64,000 bases of DNA from Sphaeramia orbicularis (taxonomy: Eukaryota > Chordata > Actinopteri > Kurtiformes > Apogonidae). Shown one piece after another: positions 12,519 to 26,208 of this stretch. The notes beneath the pieces are model-generated. The model was not told the origin of the DNA, made no database searches, and saw only the letters and a list, made by a program, of their open reading frames with translations. The translations under genes and the position numbers were made by a program. The stretch is from positions 32,312,630 to 32,376,629 of the forward strand of contig NC_043964.1 in NCBI RefSeq assembly GCF_902148855.1, in the 5' to 3' direction. Each line of letters starts with the position of its first letter. Position 1 is the first letter of the stretch.

Positions 12519-12694
12519 TTGTAGAAGATGACATTGTTTCCATGTTCACTACAGAGCCTCTGAATGTGCAAATGGGTCAAAAGATGACTAACCGCATTTT
12601 TCTCCAATTATTTTTCATGTGTTGATAAGATTAATGGTGCAACAGTTATTAAATATATCAGATCAGTAGATAGTTTTGGTCGTGGATTTTTTTT

Positions 12695-12730
<36 letters not shown>

Positions 12731-12736
12731 GGTTAA

Positions 12737-12955
12737 TATCGAAAAGCAGGTCTACTGTCGAGGTGATGTGTCACCAATGTTGCTTCTATTACGATAAAAA
12801 AAAAAAAAAAAAAAAAACGCGAATGAGCCTTACCGGCTTCCGTCGTGTCTCTTGCAGGATACCTCGTCCTGTCAGTTTCTTGACTTTTGTTTCCACCGTC
12901 GGAGCAGCTCTCACCCCGGCTTCTCTCCGTCTCCTTCGCCGTTCTTCTGGCTAAT
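12737..12955 (+). promoter_or_regulatory. khsrp: khsrp promoter / 5' UTR region
   Basis: Only about 220 bases separate the end of the piggyBac-like element from the khsrp start codon. The last 140 are CpG-containing and pyrimidine-rich, as in housekeeping 5' UTRs. A run of about 22 A residues (about 12796-12817) lies in the middle. No TATA box is evident. The transcription start was not located. Confidence 0.45.
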
Positions 12956-15900
12956 ATGTCAGAGTACAACGCGGTGTCGCCGCCCGGGTCCGGGGTCCCT
13001 CTGGGCGGAGGAACACCTCTGGGAAACGGAGCAGGAGGCGACAAGAAAGATGCGTTTGCGGACGCGGTGCAGCGGGCCCGGCAGGTGTGACAGCGGCATG
13101 TCTGAAACAGGGCTGGCTAATTAGTTAGCTTAAGGACTAACGGGTTTAAACTGGAACATATAATACGTCAGTGTTGTAAGTCAAGAAAAATAACAACATA
13201 CAGTTATCTGAGCAACACTAAGCAAGTGTACAATTTCATAACATTATGATCAAAGTAGAAATTACAATTTAATTTCACCGACCTGAAGGGGACATCAGTA
13301 GTGAAGAGGAGAGGTAGTCAAGTGTTCCCAAACAAAGCAAATATCTAAGACAGTGTTAAAATGTGGCCAAACATTAAATAGAGAGGCACTATAGCTAAAA
13401 GATAATAGCTGTAGCTCTAGAAAATATTAAGAGTCCACCAGAAAAAATATGAGATCATGTAGGTAGCATGTGTATGAGCAAAAAGTACATTTTTGCCCAA
13501 AGTTTCTCCCCTTTACAATTAAGATTTTTTTTTTTCTTTTTAGTTTCCAGACCTCAGATAATACAAACAAAGCAAGATCATATTCATGTTTGTTGGCAAA
13601 AAAAAGTCAGGGTTGTTTGTGTAGATCCCATTGCTTTTGCATCACTTCTACAGATATTCTTACTGTTTTTTGTTTTTTTTTTTCATTACAGTTTCCATTT
13701 AATGCATAACAAGAAGTACAATAATATATTCACTCAAGAAATTTAAGTTCCATGTCCTCATACAATAAATGATACCATCATATTTCTTGTGTCCTACAGA
13801 TTACAGTTGGGTGCTTAATGCCTATTCACTATATCTTGATAGTGATATGATACTTTCTAGGCCACGTGGTTTATGTTTATAGCTTAAATATTATGTTATA
13901 AGTTATTATATTAATATTATGTATATATAAATGCTAATATAAGCACACATTTCAGGGACAGAAAAGGACAGTGTTTTCTCTAGTTTGTCATGTCATTGTC
14001 ATTGTATCTTTCAGATTGCAGCCAAGATCGGGGGTGATGCTGTTCCTCCTGTGAGCAACAACACTGCATCGGATGGCTTTCCATTCACTGCTCAGAAACG
14101 GCCGCTGGAGGATGCAGGTAGTTTTGACTGGTTTTAGATGCAGAAGATATGAGTCTGGTACACACCGAGGTACAGTACTTACCTTTGTTTTTTCTCACTG
14201 GAAAGATGAGCCTGAAAGTAAGAAGCTGGCTGCACAGAGTGATGTGGATTCAACCAAAGCCCTGTGTGAGTTTTACCAGATTTCCACTTTTCCAGTATCC
14301 CTTTTCCCAAGTGTGTCTCTTTTCCCTTGTTTGTCTGTGCTCTCCATTCTTTGCTTGTGTGACCTTCTCCTTCCACATCCCCACAGTAATTCAAAACCTC
14401 TCTCTTTCTGTGTTTTCTTACTCTGTTGTCATTTCTGATGCTGATCTCAGCTATTGGTGCACAGCTTGCTGCTCTTGCACAACAAAGGTAAGATTTCACA
14501 GTTTTCACTTGCTTGTATGTGTGTGGACTTACTGTACCAGGTCAAAACCAATTCTGTATATAAACTGCATATATAAACAATACATAGTTACTTTACCTTT
14601 TCACTACCATCACCTGCTGATGATGCCAGGCCTTCGTCCATCACAGAGGAGTACACTGTTCCAGACAGCATGGTGGGACTCAGTAAGTGCAGCCCAATGC
14701 TGTTAGAGCACACATCACTCCAAACTATTCCCTCTCTGTGAAAAACTAGAACAAGAGACACTCCGAGTTTTCTCTCCTTTGTCACCAGTTATTGGCCGTG
14801 GAGGTGAACAGATCAATAAGATTCAACAGGATTCAGGTTGTAAAGTTCAGATTGCTCCAGGTACAGTATGCATGCTTTAGAATTCACCTAAATGGATTCC
14901 AGTTATATTTTTCTGTTTTGAATGCTGACGTTGGCTACATTCTGTATTTACTCTATTTGTGTATGTATCAAGACAGTGGAGGCCTTCCAGAAAGGAGTGT
15001 CTCTCTAGCAGGTTCCCATGAATCCATACAGTAAGTGTTTCAGAAATGTCACTAATAATGCAGCAGTTTACCCTGTTTATTTTGTTACTGGTCAACTTTT
15101 CTCTGACTGTAGGAATGCTAAGAGGCTGTTGGATGAGATTGTGTCTCGAGGAAGGGGTACACCTCCTTCTTCTTATCATGAGTCCACTAATGGGCAGAAC
15201 GGCTCAGTTCATGAGATGATGATTCCTGCTGGCAAGGCTGGCCTTGTCATTGGAAAGGGAGGAGAGACCATTAAGCAGTTGCAGGTACATTGCTCTTGCT
15301 TTTGCCGTTTTTGTATCTTTAGTAATACTTTAATGTGTACCCAGAAACACAGTGTTCCCAGGCCTTTGTGATGTGGTGACTTTATTTCATTACAACCAGG
15401 AACACCAGATATAGTCAACAGAGAGGAGCAAAGTTATGATGTTTGATTGTGTGATAATTCAGGAGCGTGCAGGAGTGAAAATGATCCTGATCCAGGATGC
15501 TTCTCAGGGACCTAATGTTGATAAGCCATTGCGTATTATTGGAGAGCCATACAAAGTCCAGGTAAAACTGTCGCATGAGCTTACATAGTTGAAAAACACC
15601 AGTGGTCTTTGCTGCCATAACCATGATATTCTCCTTTTAGCAAGCCCAGGAATTGGTGCAGGAGATTTTGAGGGAACGAGACCATGGTGGCTATAGTGAA
15701 AGAAATGAATACAGTTCCCGAATGGGAGGAGGCATGGATGTGAGTTTGTATGAAGCAAACTTCTAAATATGACCAGTCTTTAAATGAAATCTATGAACAT
15801 GAATCGTAACTAACATGGTTTCCAACTAGATCCCTGTTCCACGACACTCAGTCGGTGTGGTCATTGGGCGTAACGGAGAGATGATCAAGAAAATCCAGAA

Positions 15901-18900
15901 TGATGCTGGGGTTCGCATACAGTTCAAACAAGGTACAACACAATAATATGATAGAACTGTTCAGTTATAGTTACATAGTATTGAATGCAACTGTTTCACT
16001 CACTAAGACAATAATAAATAATACCGAATGTATTATTTCATAAACAATACAGATGAATTAATTTGTTAAATGAGTTTTGTTTGCAATTGTTAATTATTTG
16101 AAAGTCTTAAAAATGTCCTACCTGGCGATTGTTTACCAAGGCAGCACTGGCATGGCAGGGGCATTTTTACTGAAACAAAGATTGGACAAAATTTTATACA
16201 TTTATAGTAAAAATTATTTCTTCAACTTTTTCTTCCAGATGATGGGACAGGTCCTGATAAAATTGCACACATCAGTGGTCCACCTGATCATTGTGAACAT
16301 GCCTCCCAGATCATCAGCGACCTCCTGCAGAGCATCAGGGTCAGGGAGGAGGGTCAGGGGGTATGGATCACAAACACATGCATAAACTGGAACAATATAA
16401 AAAAAGATTTTTTATGATCATAACTTGAAATGTAGGGAAGTATGCAAACTAGTTGTGGCAATAACAAATGGAAGAAAGCTTTACAAAGTCATAGTCTAGG
16501 TTAACGATGTTAAACAGGACTGATAAATGTGATTAAATAAAAGGGATTGTTTTGTGTACATGTGATACTGTGCCGTACCATTCTGTTGTGATTAAGATTT
16601 GTCTCCTGCATAGGGACCCTCAGGCCCACCTGGTGTGCCTTCAGGCAACAGAGGGCGAGGCGGTGGACAAGGTGGCTGGGAGCCCCCTGCTGGGGAAATG
16701 GCCTTTTCTATTCCTGCTCACAAATGTGGGCTTGTAATTGGCAGAGGAGGGGAGAATGTCAAGTCCATCAACCAGCAGACTGGGGCCTTTGTGGAAATTT
16801 CCCGTCAGCCACCTCCAAATGGAGACCCCAACTTTAAACTGTTTATCATCCGGGGTTCACCACAGCAGATCGACCACGCCAAGCAGCTTATTGAAGAGAA
16901 GATTGAGGTACTGGACATTTTGATTTCTTTCACAAGACATGGACCTCAAACAGCTGACCCAAGCTGCAATCATCCTAGAAATACCATTGAAATTCTAGGC
17001 TGGCAAGTTAATCTGATGACTGATTTTGTCCTGTGTTCCAGGGTCCTTTGTGTCCAGTTGCCACAGGGCCAGGCGGACCCGGTCCTGCTGGTCCTGCCGG
17101 TCCATATAACCCCACCCCATACAACCCTGGGCCACCACAGTGAGTAGCAACATTTATCATAGCATGGTTTTGGGGGTTGTCATAGAATCAGTGGTGTAGT
17201 GTAATAAATGAATAGAAAGTAAACACAGAATGGAAGCTCAGCTCTTAAAAAATGTTGGTTATAGTCATTCTCATCTCACTTTACGCTGGTGCAGTGATGT
17301 TGATGTTTCTCTTTGAATAAATCAGTTGTCTGCAGTGGTTTTATGTCGGCTTTTGGTATCACCTCAGCTTGCTTCAAACCTCAAACCTCAAACCAAAAAC
17401 TGATATGATGTATAGAATTATCAGAAACCTACTGGGTATCTGTTGCTATTCACAGCTTCTGGAAAACAAAAAAAGTCAAGTAAAGGCTTCCAAGTCCAGC
17501 TGAGCCGGTGTCATTCACTAGGAAAGGGCTATTAACAGTCAGCTGCAGAAAATCATTTGTTAACTGTCTCTTTAGCTTTACTTGGGTATATTATCAGGAC
17601 AAAGGTTCTTAAAAGGTTTTAATTTAATATTTTTCTTCCCCAGTGGTGGTCCTCCAGGTCCTCAGTACACTCCTCAGGGTTGGAGCAACACCTATCAGCA
17701 GTGGCAGCCCCAGGCACCCCATGACCCAAGTGAGTCACATCTAACTTCAGCTGGGTTTTGTGAATCCGTAAATTTTATTTCTGCTCATTTTAGAAAGTCG
17801 ATCTTCTACGTAATCACACATCAAATCATCTCCCTTCAGTTACTTATATGGGCAGATGCTTTATTTAAAGGTTCAGTGTGATGATCTCAGGAGACTGAGC
17901 TGTTTAAATCTACAGAAGGGAAGTGTTGGCTCTCGTGGAGTTCACCATGTTTCTATGGCAGCTTAGGATGAACTTTATCCTCTTTTTTTTCCAGTTTAAG
18001 ATACTTTGCTGTCACCTACTTTACTGGAGAGGGGGCCAGTTATTATCGCCTTACAAAATGTATTATAAAATATGATAGGCTCACTCTCACTAGTAGCTTC
18101 ATCCACATACAGTTGCGGAAAAAAAATATTAGACCACCCTTGTTTTCTTCAATTTCTTGTTCATTTTGATGCCTGGTACAACTAAAGGTACATTTATTTA
18201 GATAAATATAATGATAACAACAAAAATAGCTCATAAGAGTTTAATTTCAGTGCTGATATCTAGCCATTTTCCATGTTTTCTTGATAATAACCAAAATCAC
18301 TTAAATTCTTATATCAATAGCTATGGCATTGTACTGCCAAAAACAGTGCTTTTAGGCATTCCATGTTTTCTTTTCTCTCTGTTTTAGTCACATGATACAC
18401 ACAGGAGTTAGTACTTGATTGCATAACTATTTTTGATGACTTTTGATGGTCTAATAGACTGTATGTTTCAAGTAAATTATGGTCTTTGTTTTATAATAGA
18501 TTTACATTTTGTTGTTGCTTCTACCAAACAAAATTGAACTCCCTGAGTCACATTAAGTGTGTTTATGTATTTCCCCACCCTTTCCCCTATATATCTACTG
18601 TATTTGTTCAGTATTTTACTTTGATTTTTACTCTCTCACTTATGCTTAAGTTGATTGTAGCTAGTAGTTGGGTATGGATAATTTGATACTGATAAGCTTG
18701 GTTAGAGATAGTTGTATAGCTTTTTTGGAAATGACCTAGATATGTGCTGAGAGAAGTTTCTTCTGGGGATTACACAGTGGCTGTTGACATACATAAATGC
18801 GTACAAACACATTTTCTTTGTTTAATTTAATCCCATGTTCTTCTGGATCAGTTCCTTTTTGTCCTTGGTTTTACAGGTTCTATCATATTTTTTCACTTCC

Positions 18901-21138
18901 TGTATAAACTCAAGCTCATATTTGTTTTCCTCCTGCCTTCTTCCCATCTACAGTCCTGGCTCAAGAAGGGTCGGTCCTTCATATTACCATCTTCCTCATC
19001 CTATATTTTGCTTATAGTGCTGCTTCTTTTCCTACATTCAGGATTGCTTACAAAAATGTAGCTTTTGTGGATGCTACCACCTAAATTACCTAAATTATTG
19101 AAGTAGAGTGATTTTCGATAATATCTAGTGGTGAAGTTGCAAATTACAACCAACTGAAGACCTACCTACACGCTCCTTTACAGAGGTGGCAAATAATGAG
19201 CCATTAGAGACAGTGGTTCTTGTGTTCATTCTTGGCTTTTTGTTACGGGATAAATAACTCTGGATGCCTTCTGCTATAAAACAGAAGAATAGGAGGAGGA
19301 AGTCCATTCAGAGCTGCTGTGCAACATGGTCAGGGGAACCCGCTCCCTCTGTTGATACAAACATCTCTATTATTAAAAAAATCATATTAGTTCTTATTTT
19401 TGTGTGATTTTACTGTAATGCAAACTTAATTATGAGTGTTATATTCCACTTCAGCAGTCAGATCCCCTTAAATCCCCCTAAATCCTCCACTATCTTTAAC
19501 CCTAGGATGATCAACAGGAGAACTGATGGAAATGTTGACGTGTTTTCCCAGAGCAGCTCTGGCTAACCCTGTCTTTGTTTTCCCCCTGGTCTCCAAGCCC
19601 GGTCTCCAGGCCAGTAGCAGGGGCTCACCCTCACCCAATGAGGACCTCACCCCCTCCACCCTGCATCTTTTCTAGGCAAGGCAGCAGCCAATGACCCCAA
19701 CGCAGCCTGGGCGGCCTACTACGCTCAGTACTACCAGCAGCCGTCTGGGGCTGTGCCAGGCCAATACGCTGCAAACCCACCTGGAGGGGCCCCGGCATCA
19801 GGTGACCAGAACCCGCCGGCACAGAACCCAGGGAGCCAGCCAGACTACACCAAGGCCTGGGAGGATTACTACAAAAAGATGGGTGAGACTGCTAAGGAAG
19901 TACTCATGCTCCTGCTAGTACCATGAAATATATAGTGGTGAATCATTCAGTGGATTTAAACAAAATAATGTTGATCTCAGTCTGGTCTCACTCTCAGCCC
20001 AGGCTGGTAGTTCTGCTCCTGGAACAGCAGCTGCAGTTCCAGCACCAGCAGGGGGCGCTGCATCCACAACAGGAGCCCAGCCGGACTACAGTGCAGCCTG
20101 GGCAGAGTACTACAGGCAGCAGGCTGCCTACTATGGACAGACCGGACAGGCCTCGAACCAACCCCCCACTCCACAGCAAGGACAGGTTGGTACAGAAGTT
20201 GGTTTTCATCTGCATTTGGAACATGCTTCCATATTTCTGTAGGATTGTTTGTCTGTTGTATCTAACATTTAGGATTCAGTTACACTGGTTAAAAATACCA
20301 GATTTTACCTGAATGTTTTTCCAATGTGTGCTGAATTGAACATCGAGCCCAATGAAAAATTAAGCAGTAGAGTCCATCAGCTTGTCTCAGAATTTTTTTA
20401 ATACACTGTTGCGCATAAAGTTGAAATAAAATATTATTACCTCTTCTCATTAAATGATTGTTACAATGTGATTTTATCTTGGTAGATAAATTGTAACTCG
20501 AACTCTCATTGTACCTGGTCAAGGGTGATTACTAATGTGCATAAGTGGGAATAAAAAGAGGAATGTGTCTGAAAACAACATTATTCCAACTTAATGGGCA
20601 ACGGTGTATTTCAGACACAATCTCTTGTGATTGTGGTTTGTGACAGTTTCCCACTGTAGAACCAACATTAATCATTAATATGTTTAGTTGAAGTTTGTTA
20701 GTACCTTCACCACACTCATTACATACATCACCAAAACTGTGTAGGAAGAAAATCATCTTGTGATCATCTCATCTGTTCATATGCTTTTAACATGTGTTCA
20801 GTTATTTGATCATAACAAAGAGCTTCATCACTGACTTGAAAATTGTGCCCCACTTACCCAAATGAATCCCAAGCTGAATTTACTTTCTGGTACTGAAAGT
20901 ATCTAAATTTTGATTATTTACAATTTAAAGAACATAGCTATATTTTGAGTTATATATAACTAAAAACCCTGACTTGTTGGATAACTTTGATTGATTTAGG
21001 TAAAATTAGATGTTTTTCCTCCAGTAGCAGACATTTTTTAAACCCCGTGTTATACTATAAGCACTATATTTTTAAGTTTGCAAATGATTCTATAGTGTCT
21101 TTTTTTTTTTGCTTTCAATAATTTTCTAGATGCCGTGA
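12956..21138 (+). CDS. khsrp: KH-type splicing regulatory protein (KHSRP/FUBP2)
   Basis: Eighteen coding exons were read: 12956-13084, 14015-14117, 14206-14265, 14451-14487, 14630-14692, 14789-14860, 14973-15030, 15113-15284, 15463-15561, 15641-15739, 15830-15932, 16239-16360, 16613-16907, 17042-17139, 17644-17729, 19675-19882, 19998-20185 and 21130-21138, giving 666 residues in frame. The start [11 protein letters not shown] is followed by [20 protein letters not shown]. Four KH domains carry GRGG, GKGG, GRNG and GRGG loops (about residues 115-180, 195-262, 288-355 and 390-457). A Gly/Pro-rich linker and three Tyr-rich C-terminal motifs follow ([37 protein letters not shown]). [20 protein letters not shown] and [13 protein letters not shown] match KHSRP better than FUBP1 or FUBP3. 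KHSRP binds AU-rich elements, promotes mRNA decay and takes part in splicing and microRNA processing. The last exon adds only Met-Pro-stop, the least certain part. Confidence 0.95.
18110..18461 (+). mobile_element. Tc1-derived MITE in a khsrp intron
   Basis: It runs from CAGTTGCGGAAAAAAAATAT to GGTCTAATAGACTG with TA on both sides. It shares its interior (for example CAGTGCTTTTAGGCATTCC) with a second copy at 30195-30556 and with the left part of the larger Tc1 element at 56807. No coding sequence. Confidence 0.8.
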
Positions 21139-23039
21139 AAGAGCATGACAGAAGATCTCTGATGCTAAAGAGAAGTAGGAAGAAAAAGAAGTGGATCCTG
21201 AACGTCAGACTAAAGTTTAAGCTGTTATGTTATATTTATTTGTTGTTGTGTGGAGAAATGAAACCTATACTCTGCACTGTTTTCATAAAAAACAGGAACT
21301 GGTTAAATATTTCCTGTGCTTTGCTGCTAAGGGGGAGGGAGAAGACTGATAAACACATTTGACAGGTACACACTCATCACAAAGCTTGTCATTGCCTCTG
21401 CATATACAGCCATAATATACATACACTGAGACCTCGTCCTGTTTATTTGGCAGATGCGAAGAGAATGAGTTGCTAATATATCCTCCTTATATTTTTATTT
21501 CCTCTTAACACTTGTACATCCAGGTTTTAAAGCACTTACCTTTATATCCCAGTGTTAAATAAGATGACTTGCACACAGTTATTGTGTATCTGTTACTGGT
21601 AATAAACCAGAAAAAATATTTTTAAATCTCATTTGATTGGATTAATTGTTTTATTTTAAGTATTATTAATTTGTCTGATGACTTTCACATGGTGTATGGA
21701 TAGGAGTATTTGTACTAGTGTGAGTGAGCCAACATGCAACATTAAAAGAGTATGTGCGAGCACTAGTATTCGTTAAAAGGTACCAGAGGATGAAAGTAAA
21801 ACATTTAAAAGTGAGACTCAACAGTAGGAAACGTACGAGCCGTTTGGGGTATAGTGGTTAAACCCATTTATAAATGTTCACATGTGTACGTTAAAAGGAT
21901 TGAGACCATGATAGGTATTCTTAATTCTGGTATCTTTGCTGATTCCTAGGATTTTTGCAAATTAAACCAGATTATGCACCTCTGGGATATAAGTGGCTTC
22001 TAATTTACAGCCCTTCCATAAGCACCAACCTCCAAACCATTATGTTTGTTAATTTACTAGTGTTATTTTTTAGGTTTCTGCCATTCTAATTTTATATTTA
22101 ATTGCTTCTTGTCACACATCTGTCTGCAGTTTAGGTACATTTTCTGCATTTTCAAATCAAATGGCAGATATTGTTTTACATCCATTACAGAAAGAAAATG
22201 TTTTTCAGATTCGGTTTGTTTGGTATTCGTATATTATTTCTTCTTTCCTATTTGTATTGCCTCCAGTGGGATGTAAACTACAACAAAAATGTAAAACACT
22301 GACACATGCTGCTAGCAGACATTAACCTCAACTGCACTTTGTCTTTGTAACTGTTATGTAGTGTAGCATTTTCCTTGTGGGATCATTGTGTCCTGTAGTA
22401 CATGCAGTACAGGCTTTCTGGAATATCACGTAAGGCTGCATTTATAACAACACAGTCCCTGTGCAGTTTGACGTTGCAGTTAAAACATCTTACATCAAGG
22501 CTGCATGTGTTTGTATTTATAATTTTTTTTTTTAAAGAATTCCAGTTTTCTATTATGTTTGCCTTCATTTTGTCATTGATAGTGGATAAAGGAGTGGAGT
22601 AGAGTCTTCCAGTGCGTCTCTTTAAAAGATATACTGTATATTGTATTTATCATTCAGCAATATAAGGGTTTGGATTTATAGAGTTGTATCAGGTATGACT
22701 AATGTATTATTTGGGAGCAGTGTTAATATCATTAATAAATGACCACCAGCAGCAATATTCTGAATTAAAAAGAGGTAAAATAACTTCCAAATGTGTGCTG
22801 AAAATGTCGTTCTCTGGAGGTAAAACACAACCTGTGATCAGACACAATGAGATGAGAAAATCACCACTAGGTATCAATATTAGTCTTCCAATTTACCAGA
22901 TTGGGCTACAAAGGTAAAACCAGTTAGTTAAATATGTCTCAAAAATGGTCTTTTTTGGAAAACAGCCACTGAAATTCTTCAGTTTTACATTGTGCAGCAG
23001 CTCATATTAGTTCAACACATTAAAATGAGACACTATAAT
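21139..23039 (+). other. khsrp 3' UTR and intergenic DNA
   Basis: AATAAA at 21601-21606 is a good polyadenylation signal about 460 bases after the stop codon. The rest of the stretch is AT-rich with no gene that I recognise; a longer 3' UTR cannot be excluded. Confidence 0.5.
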
Positions 23040-23665
23040 CAGGGTTCCTGCAGGTTTCTACAAGTTAAATTTAAGACCTTTTTAAGACTATTTAGAACAG
23101 AATTTAATACCCATTTCACAGCCTATTTCAAGGCCATACTGGCAGAAATTTGTGACTCCCAGAAGTTAGGAAATTGTATTTATTTTCTCCAATGGCTGGA
23201 TTCCCACTGTTCTGGTCATTTCTAAACAGGGGCTGCAAAGTTTGTGATAACTGGTTCCTAATTTCAATATAAATAGTTTGGTTGGAACAGGTGGAACTGA
23301 GTCGACTAATGTTACTTTCTTGCAGTTTGGCCATTTAATAGATACATTTAAACACAATACAGTAAACAAGTTTATGGCAACATAACTTAAGACCTACCAT
23401 ATCAAATGTATTCATTCATTCATTCATTATCTGAACCCGCTTTATCCTCACTAGGGTCATGGGGGTCACTGGAGCCTATCCCAGCTACTTATGGGTGAAG
23501 GCGGGGTACACCCTGGACATACTGCCAGTTCATCACAGGGCTAGTGCTATCCACTGCACCACTGTGTCACCCTATATCAAATTTAATACCTTTTAAATAC
23601 TCTTTTTTAAGGTATTAACTGCAGATTTGTAAATTGAAGACTTTTAAGACCTCACAGGAACCCTG
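23040..23665. mobile_element. short DNA transposon with CAGGGTTCCTG termini
   Basis: The ends CAGGGTTCCTG and CAGGAACCCTG are perfect inverted repeats, and internal arms rich in AAGACCTTTTTAAGAC-like motifs are also inverted. A 166-bp LINE tail is inserted at 23408-23573. The termini look hAT-like, but I could not find an 8-bp target duplication, so the superfamily is uncertain. Confidence 0.65.
23408..23573 (-). mobile_element. short LINE 3'-end fragment with ATTC tail
   Basis: The fragment starts with (ATTC)n and continues with a widespread fish LINE tail (tatcctcactagggtcatgg, then gcggggtacaccctggac). The 9-mer ATATCAAAT flanks it on both sides (23399-23407 and 23574-23582), so this is a 5'-truncated insertion in minus orientation. 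The clade (L2-like or RTE-like) is not certain. Confidence 0.7.
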
Positions 23666-24089
23666 TATATTGTTTGTCATCATCTGTGTAGCCGAGTCAT
23701 TTGATTCCAAAACTACAAATTTATTGTTTTGTAGGTTTGATTCTTTTAAAGTACATCCTCTACCTTAAAAGTTTCAGTTCACTTTGTATTTGAAATCTTA
23801 GCATCTAATGCCCAAACAGAAAAACAGTCTTTGTGGTTTCTATTGCAGTCTCATACATCAATCTTGACAGCGAAAGAGGAAGCTGTCAAGTGTATTCGCG
23901 CTTTTCTCAGAAGTGAGTTCTTTGAAACGTGTAAGGATTAGTCATATCACAGCTGCCTGACAAACCTGAACACTGACTTTTCATCACAAAACATATATAG
24001 TGATGTGTGATGTTTGAACTGTTTTTGCTTTATGCTCAAAACTGACTTTTGCTGAACTTTAAGAAAATTTTCAACAAGGAACACAAATG

Positions 24090-26208
24090 CAATTTTAAAA
24101 ATTCTTTAATTTATATCTTTAAAATTAAAAACATCTGAATTGCATTCTACCACCTCCAAAGGCACAGTCATACTTATAGCTGACCAAATTCATAAAACAC
24201 TGCCACTGAACATCTTTTTTTCTCAATTAGTTTCGTACATAAGAAACAATGCACTATAAAAATGACTAAACATTTTTTTACTGGGTAAACAATGGCCATT
24301 CTATATGCTGTTGATCATTAAAAGACTGGAGTGATATGTACTCAGCTGTGGTAGCATTTTACTCCATAAAAAGGGTCGATGTGCTGGTTTGAGGCTTGCA
24401 ATGCCCGGTGAAAACATGTGCATTGTATTCCAAAATCCAAAAAATGACATGTTTACAACAACAACCAATCTTGACGAACAGTGTTTAAGAATAAGGATGT
24501 TTGAAGCAAAACAAAGCCATTGGCAGGAGGGTGGAAATGCAGATGAGATGAAGGTACAGTGAAGGGAGATGAGTGTTGGTGGAGGACTGTGCAGAAAGAG
24601 CCATCAGATCTCTGACACCTGCACCCCACCTTTAAAAACACACTTAAAAACAACTTAAAACAGTTCAGATCACTTTGTTGGAGTTTTAAAGACAATAGTC
24701 AATATGTGCAAAGAGGCAGGGCTTTAGCCTGGATGTAGAAAAGTCATCAGATATGATATAGGATTAATAACTGAACATACAATCACAAATCAATAATGCA
24801 CACAAAGGTTGCTTACAATGTGTGACAACACAGCACCATACACTGCACAAGAGGTTTACTTAGTGACAACAAAATTCAAAATATTGGATAAATTTACAGT
24901 AGAATATAAGTATATCAGCGTTCTTATTCAGGCACAGTCCTCCTTTAAACATAGAGTTTAACAACTATGGAAAATGGGAGAAAAGTAAATAGGTTTGGCA
25001 CAGACAGAGAAAAAAAAAAAGACTGAAATAAGGCAAGAAAATGATATGTCAGGGAAAATGAGGCCACAAAGGAACTTATGAACAGGAACGAAGCACTTTG
25101 AACATAAATATATGACACATACAGTACCTCTCCCATGGAACCAGATGTTCAATAAATGAGAGGGTTTTGCAGCAACTAATGAGAGCCCCACTCCCACAGC
25201 TGTAGCTTTATCTTTACAGTAGCAGCGTAGCAGCTGTGACAGGCACTCCAAAAAACACAACGTTTTCTTTACAGGCGGGCAAATGAAATCAAAGAGGAAA
25301 TCTCAAGACTTCTCCCAAATTGATGCCGTAGAAAATATATACAGGAAAAGCAGTCAGCACTTGGCATGACTCACAATCGCACATCAGGCACACGTACACA
25401 CTGTCATGAACGTTTCAATCAGGCCTCTGGACAAATCAGCAGAGCGGTGTAGCTGTAGTACACCTTCAGACACGAAACACACAAGAACTTTAAAGGACGG
25501 ACACACACACACACACACACACGACAGGTCAATCCTCCCCAAGTCCAAACACTTCCTGTCTTCCGAATCTCCTTTAATAAATTAGTGACAACTAAGTTCA
25601 GCAATGACGTTCTGCTCAAGGTCCACTTAGTACCCTCCTCCTATAGACAGAACCTCTACATAAACACACACATCACAGTATTTTCAAGACCACTTTGATA
25701 CGGCAGTGACAGTTGTAGGAGGGTTTAGGGCGAGCAGAAGTTTCTCAGTGAGGAAACAACAAGGCTACGGGTTGCAATGCAATGACAGAAAAAAAAAAAA
25801 CAAAAACAAAAAAACAACATGCCAGCCTTCAGTTCCTTTTTACAGATCGGTACAACTGAAAGTAAAAATGCTCTGCACTGCTCTTTGCAGAAAAAGTGTA
25901 GGTTTAAAAGCCACATCCTATTCCTGTGCCAATGATTGTAAATCAATGGTGCCAACAGGTTTCTGTGAGAGTACAGTACTGAAGTGTATTTGTTTTGATT
26001 GTGTGTGCATGTATGTGTGTAAAAAAAGTGGGACAATTACAGTATGCAGGACAGACTGCAGCAAAAGTTTGCACACACATTTACAAGATCTATACATGTG
26101 TCAAATGTATAAATTAATGCTCTTTGTACATCTGTTTGGGTATGTATGTGTGCATATGAGTGTCTAATCACTATAGATTTTAACATATGTAGTGGTAATA
26201 TTTTGTAG
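24090..26208 (-). other. rfx1: rfx1 3' UTR
   Basis: Non-coding sequence between the rfx1 stop codon and a possible ATTAAA signal on the minus strand (24105-24110). It includes a (CA)n run at about 25501-25522. The exact end was not determined; khsrp and rfx1 are convergent here. Confidence 0.4.

Larger units (their letters stand above)
11060..12732 (-). mobile_element. piggyBac-like non-autonomous element, copy A, with two insertions
   Basis: TTAA is present at both edges (11056-11059 and 12733-12736). The ends are CCCCTAAAGATCCA on the left and TTTATGGG on the right. Without the Tc1 (11230-11727) and hAT (11857-12518) insertions about 500 bases remain, which align in reverse complement with copy B at 44235-44748. 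Near the right terminus a poly-T run of about 30 bases has grown inside the element. TTAA targets are the hallmark of piggyBac; no transposase is present. Confidence 0.75.

Noticed and set aside
14073-14706. Plus-strand frames of 121 and 185 codons within khsrp
   Set aside because: They run through khsrp introns in frames that do not fit the KH protein; the true exons here are short and spliced.
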